Source of the DNA: Flavobacterium humi
GTDB lineage: Bacteria > Bacteroidota > Bacteroidia > Flavobacteriales > Flavobacteriaceae
Assembly: GCF_004745595.1 (NCBI RefSeq)
Contig: NZ_SRLH01000005.1
Span: 62,001 to 126,000, forward strand
DNA: 64,000 nt
Reading direction: 5' to 3'
The notes beneath the pieces were generated by a model. The model searched no databases, had not been told where the DNA came from, and saw only the letters and a list, made by a program, of their open reading frames with translations. Of this stretch, positions 63,123-64,000 are shown one piece after another; position 1 is the first letter of the stretch; each line of letters begins with the position of its first letter. Made by a program: the position numbers and the translations under genes.

Positions 63123-63135
63123 GCTACAAAGGTAA

Positions 63136-63984
63136 TTATTTTAATGTAATGGTGTCAATTAATCTGACGTTGTTAACAAAAACAGCGATAAATGCCCTAT
63201 AGGTTTTTGTTTTGCTTTTACGCAGGCAGGGCAAAAGGGTCTCTTCATCTGCGATTTCAAAATATTCCAGTTCGAACATGGTTTGTTTTTGGAATGTTTT
63301 GGTTACCCAATCGGTCACAGCAGCAGCACTTTTTGTGGCAAACCGTTTTTTGGCTTCCGTCAAGGTTTTGAAAATGAAAGAAGCGTTGTCCCTTTCTTCG
63401 GCAGAAAGCCTTTCGTTGCGGGAACTCATCGCCAGGCCATTGGCTTCCCTATGGATTTTGCAGCCCACGATCTTTACCGGAAGATGGTGTTTTTCGACCA
63501 TTTTCTTTACGATCTGCAATTGCTGGAAATCCTTTTCCCCAAAATACGCATGGGTCGGGCCGACAATTTCGAATAGTTTTTTTACAATGGTTCCTACCCC
63601 GTCGAAATGCCCCGGCCGGTGTTTGCCTTCCATTTGGAATTCTAGCCCGTCATAGTCAAAATGCTTTGAAACGGTATTTCCTTCATAAATATCTTCAACC
63701 GAAGGCGCGTAAACAATTATATTTTTATCGAGCGAATTTATTTTCTGCATATCGCTTTCCAGCGTCCTTGGGTATTTTTTCAAATCTTCAGGATTGTTGA
63801 ATTGGGTCGGATTTACAAAAATACTCACAACAGTCACTGTGTTGTTTTTTAGCGATTCTTTCATTAACGACAAATGTCCTTGATGTAAAGCACCCATGGT
63901 TGGGATAAATCCGATGGATTCTTTTTCGAGCCAAAACGGCTTCAAATGAGCTTTTAGCTCTTTTTGTTTAACAAAAACAGACAT
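63136..63984 (-). CDS. panC: Pantothenate synthetase
   Basis: The 282-aa enzyme carries [10 protein letters not shown] at 28-37, the ATP-binding HxGH-type motif (His34, His37), and FVNPTQF and the GEKDFQQL region. It joins pantoate and beta-alanine using ATP. Its ATG lies 16 bp from the right edge, so the promoter of the leftward operon panC-panD-UPF0104-esterase-radA-gldH is outside the window or just upstream. Confidence 0.97.
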   Translation of the reverse strand: MSVFVKQKELKAHLKPFWLEKESIGFIPTMGALHQGHLSLMKESLKNNTVTVVSIFVNPTQFNNPEDLKKYPRTLESDMQKINSLDKNIIVYAPSVEDIYEGNTVSKHFDYDGLEFQMEGKHRPGHFDGVGTIVKKLFEIVGPTHAYFGEKDFQQLQIVKKMVEKHHLPVKIVGCKIHREANGLAMSSRNERLSAEERDNASFIFKTLTEAKKRFATKSAAAVTDWVTKTFQKQTMFELEYFEIADEETLLPCLRKSKTKTYRAFIAVFVNNVRLIDTITLK

Positions 63985-64000
63985 GTTTGTATTATATAAA

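Overview
The window looks like a chromosomal segment of a member of the Flavobacteriaceae, probably Flavobacterium or a close relative. The evidence is T9SS type A sorting domains on secreted proteins (an M1 peptidase and a sugar dehydrogenase), the gliding-motility lipoprotein GldH, a PlsC-GNAT ornithine-lipid synthase, and promoters of the Bacteroidetes type (TTTG, about 20 bp, TAnnTTTG). It falls into two parts that differ in base composition: a very AT-rich accessory region (1 to about 15.3 kb) and an ordinary core region of moderate GC (15.34 to 64 kb).

Accessory region. From the left edge to a tRNA-Asn gene at 15342-15415 the DNA is a mobile island loaded with defence genes. Left to right it holds: the C-terminal part of a large STAND-like NTPase cut by the window edge; a two-gene ATPase + HNH nuclease pair resembling Septu (PtuA/PtuB); two overlapping reverse transcriptases with intact YVDD motifs that match a DRT type 3 system (drt3a/UG3 and drt3b/UG8); and, directly after them, a candidate structured noncoding RNA (about 9085-9237) whose single-stranded centre contains ACACAC, the kind of template expected for poly(GT) synthesis by Drt3a. 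A leftward set of mobile-element genes follows: DUF3871, a RecA-like ATPase, a tyrosine integrase, a DUF3987 primase/helicase-like protein, an excisionase-type HTH protein and an unrecognised 276-aa protein. The tRNA-Asn 3' end faces the island, so this tRNA is the likely attachment site; the other end of the island lies outside the window.

Core region. 15.5-24.4 kb: RseP, a secreted M1 peptidase, a short SSB, a YfiT/DinB protein, a small zinc-ribbon protein, an epimerase, an EamA transporter and an M13 peptidase. 24.5-34.6 kb is a metal and redox block: a SCO copper chaperone, FeoA-FeoB with an outer-membrane protein and a 42-aa Cys-rich FeoB-associated peptide, then MntR and an Nramp transporter fused to a universal-stress domain, divergent from a di-haem oxidoreductase, Rieske lipoprotein and porin operon. 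The two divergent promoters share a CGGCAAA/TTTGCCG inverted repeat. 34.6-43.6 kb: SerS, a long TPR protein, DUF4286, RsmA, MgtE, ProC, a 21-bp tandem repeat that stays open in the ProC frame, a 2-hydroxyacid dehydrogenase and small membrane proteins. 43.7-55.7 kb: OlsF-like acyltransferase, exonuclease III, OmpA lipoprotein, aldo/keto reductase, sugar dehydrogenase, DUF4139, VWA lipoprotein and a LytS/LytTR-type two-component pair. 55.8-64 kb is a leftward cluster, probably one operon from panC: panC, panD, a UPF0104 membrane protein, an esterase-fold protein that lacks its catalytic serine, radA, gldH, a small HExxH protein and a GT51 transglycosylase with an AsmA-like N-terminal half.

The main candidate for an interesting system is the DRT3 locus with its RNA, next to the ATPase-HNH pair. 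DRT3 as a class is known; the RNA structure, the template placement in this lineage and the possible coupling with the neighbouring defence genes are the parts worth checking.
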